DNA of 64,000 nucleotides from CAYSSJ01 sp964433675. GTDB lineage: Bacteria; Cloacimonadota; Cloacimonadia; Cloacimonadales; TCS61. Positions 62,335-64,000 of the stretch are shown in pieces. The stretch lies in assembly GCA_964433675.1 (NCBI GenBank), contig CAYSSJ010000007.1:1-64000 (forward strand). Direction: 5' to 3'. Each line of letters opens with the position of its first letter. The stretch's first letter is position 1. The notes beneath the pieces were generated by a model. It was not told the origin of the DNA. It worked only from the letters and a program-made list of their open reading frames with translations, and ran no database searches. The translations under genes and the position numbers were made by a program.

Positions 62335-64000
62335 TCATTCTAACCTGTGCTCCACTTTTTTTCTATGGAATATACGATACAAAACCGGTGTGACTATTAT
62401 GGAAAAAATAGTCGCAGCTGTCAGACCACCTATAGTAGAAAAAGCCAGCATCCTCCAAAAATCTCCTTTATCCACATCAGTTCTGATGAGCATAGGTATC
62501 AAACCCATAATTGTTGTCAAGGAAGTCATCACAATCGGTCTGGCTCGATCTCGTGTAGCTTGCAAAATAGCATTGTTCAGAGCTATCCCATGCTCTTGAA
62601 GCTGGATGATGCGATAGACAAGTATGATGGAATTGTTCACCACGATCCCGGCAAGTAAGATTAGACCCATTCGGGCATAAGCATTGAAAGTCTCATCAAA
62701 AAAATAAAACATATAAGTGACACCGATAAATGCCAAAGGTAATGCCAATATGATCACAAACGGTGAACGAAAAGACTCGAATAGCGCTCCCAGAGACATA
62801 TAAACCAATATGATTGAGGCTATCAGAATCAATATCAACTTCCTATCTTCCTCATCATCGCTTTGCAGAGCATCATCATCTCTTTCCAATACATATCCCA
62901 AAGGTAACGGATAATAATCTATCAGCTCATCCACAAATTCTCGTCCCAACCTGGGACTGCCTCTAAAATCGAAATTGATACCTCGCTGATATAATCTATC
63001 TTGCCTGTCTATCCTGCTCATTACCTCGACCTTATTTATCTCTGCAATACTGCTGAGGGTGACTTTCTGCCCGTCGCGATTGTAACAGATGAAACTGCGA
63101 AGAGCATTGATATCAAAATCCTCGTCATCTTCCTTGATGGTAAAACTGTACTCACGATTACCGATATTTTGCTGTACAAACCCCTCCTGATTTTGAAGCA
63201 ATACATATAACTGCCAAATAATAGAATCGATATCTACACGATGAGCTGCCATCTGCTTTCGATCGAATGAAATTTCATATTCATACAAGATATCATCCTG
63301 CCACTGTGAAAGAGCATGAACATTCACATTAGCAACGCGGCGAGAATAACTTTCCATAAAAGCTTTCAGATTATAAGCTTCCTTTTCCAATTCTTCATAA
63401 TTATAACCTTTCAGTTTGAGATGGAAATTGGCAAAAGTTGCGCCGGTACCACCGAACGAAGGTCCGAATCCCCATACATAGACACGGGTATTACCATAAT
63501 TTACTGCATAAGCCTTTAGCTTTTCGCGCATAATGAGCGGGTAAGCTGTCTTCTTGGTCTCCTCGTCAAAATCTATCCTGATGCGCCCATAAGTACCGCT
63601 CACATAAGTATTCCAAGATTCCACATTTTCGCCATAGAGGAGATCTTCAAATTCTCTGATGATGAAATCGGTTTGTTCTATATTGGAACCGGTAGGCATA
63701 TAGACTCGCAAGGATAGATAATCGTCTCTGGGAAAAGTCCATACATAACCTTTATCTACTTTATCTGAGAAAATCCAGATAGTATAGCCAAGAAATATAA
63801 GAACTAGGATGATCCAGATCACACGGAATCGGAGCAGGATCTTCAAGATTCTTTGGAAGAAATTCAATTTCGGATTGAAATAAAACTCCTCTTTCGAGAT
63901 TGTTTTCCCGGAAGAATGAGCCAGAATATGGGTGCTGGCAAAAGGAATAAAGGTGAAGGAGATAAACAAGGAACTGAAGAGTGAGAGCACCATAGTATTC
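62335..64000 (-). CDS. Second RND efflux transporter, C-terminal part (5' end beyond window)
   Basis: The open frame runs to the right edge, so only about 555 C-terminal residues are visible. It begins in TM6 (SLFSSLFISFTFIPFAS) and contains the second periplasmic loop, TM8-12 (GLILLAGIVVNNSIILVYRI, TSLTTIMGLIPM) and the terminal SIIVTPVLYRIF. It is RND family, HAE or heavy-metal branch not resolved. It is the first visible gene of the efflux operon. The pair with the second RND gene recalls MdtB/MdtC, whose two different RND subunits form one heterotrimer. The upstream half, with the start and promoter, is outside the window. Confidence 0.92.
   Translation of the reverse strand, partial: NTMVLSLFSSLFISFTFIPFASTHILAHSSGKTISKEEFYFNPKLNFFQRILKILLRFRVIWIILVLIFLGYTIWIFSDKVDKGYVWTFPRDDYLSLRVYMPTGSNIEQTDFIIREFEDLLYGENVESWNTYVSGTYGRIRIDFDEETKKTAYPLIMREKLKAYAVNYGNTRVYVWGFGPSFGGTGATFANFHLKLKGYNYEELEKEAYNLKAFMESYSRRVANVNVHALSQWQDDILYEYEISFDRKQMAAHRVDIDSIIWQLYVLLQNQEGFVQQNIGNREYSFTIKEDDEDFDINALRSFICYNRDGQKVTLSSIAEINKVEVMSRIDRQDRLYQRGINFDFRGSPRLGREFVDELIDYYPLPLGYVLERDDDALQSDDEEDRKLILILIASIILVYMSLGALFESFRSPFVIILALPLAFIGVTYMFYFFDETFNAYARMGLILLAGIVVNNSIILVYRIIQLQEHGIALNNAILQATRDRARPIVMTSLTTIMGLIPMLIRTDVDKGDFWRMLAFSTIGGLTAATIFSIIVTPVLYRIFHRKKVEHRLE

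Overview
The window reads as a chromosomal segment of a Gram-negative bacterium of the FCB group. My best guess is a Cloacimonadota-like lineage, with moderate confidence and no database check. Supporting signs: five large secreted proteins end in the same roughly 80-residue C-terminal module (NPFNP...SGxYFYRLxT...KMLMIK, the type IX secretion/FlgD-like kind); there are lipoproteins with LVIVD propellers, an outer-membrane secretin, a TolC/RND efflux operon, and AT-rich purine-loaded coding strands. No rRNA or tRNA was seen.

Layout. (1) 1-5040: two repeat islands (1-1836 and 2931-5040) flank two pilin-like genes. Each island has a purine-rich left side, a core of palindromic elements around a nearly identical GIY-YIG nuclease gene, and a pyrimidine-rich right side. 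The palindromes fall into four subtypes that share conserved arms but differ in their core hairpins. The first pilin has a textbook sigma-54 -24/-12 promoter. The second starts right behind a strong terminator with no visible ribosome binding site. (2) 5073-19658: a compact type IV pilus/type II secretion-like operon: PilC/GspF, PilB/GspE, four short pilin-like or cell-surface proteins, a PilS-like membrane protein without an ATPase domain, a receiver plus cNMP-binding-like regulator, a PilT-like ATPase with an altered Asp box, a PilM-PilN-TPR fusion, a PilO-PilP fusion, and a short secretin fused to an OmpA domain. (3) 19671-30186: a lipoprotein and three large secreted, C-terminally tagged proteins on the plus strand. 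(4) 30244-32355: threonine synthase and threonine aldolase, minus strand. (5) 32474-40787: two giant secreted paralogues, minus strand. (6) 40942-44438: an SOS-type operon umuD-umuC-dinB-yedK. (7) 44451-49902: a minus-strand operon of amidohydrolase, MocA-like, DUF364-like, XdhC-like and Eis-like GNAT genes, followed by an inositol monophosphatase. (8) 50083-53952: a 1289-residue multi-PAS sensor kinase with an N-terminal receiver. (9) 53954-56384: a two-gene thioredoxin-fold/propeller cassette plus a small broken gene, between direct repeats of a second palindromic family. (10) 56453-64000: a minus-strand efflux operon (RND, MFP, RND, TolC) whose first gene runs off the right edge.

The most interesting candidate for something undescribed is the GIY-YIG nuclease with its multi-subtype palindromic repeats, which has the layout of a REP/RAYT-like system with a different enzyme. 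The next is the heavily fused pilus machine. Function calls come from reading the translated sequences by eye.
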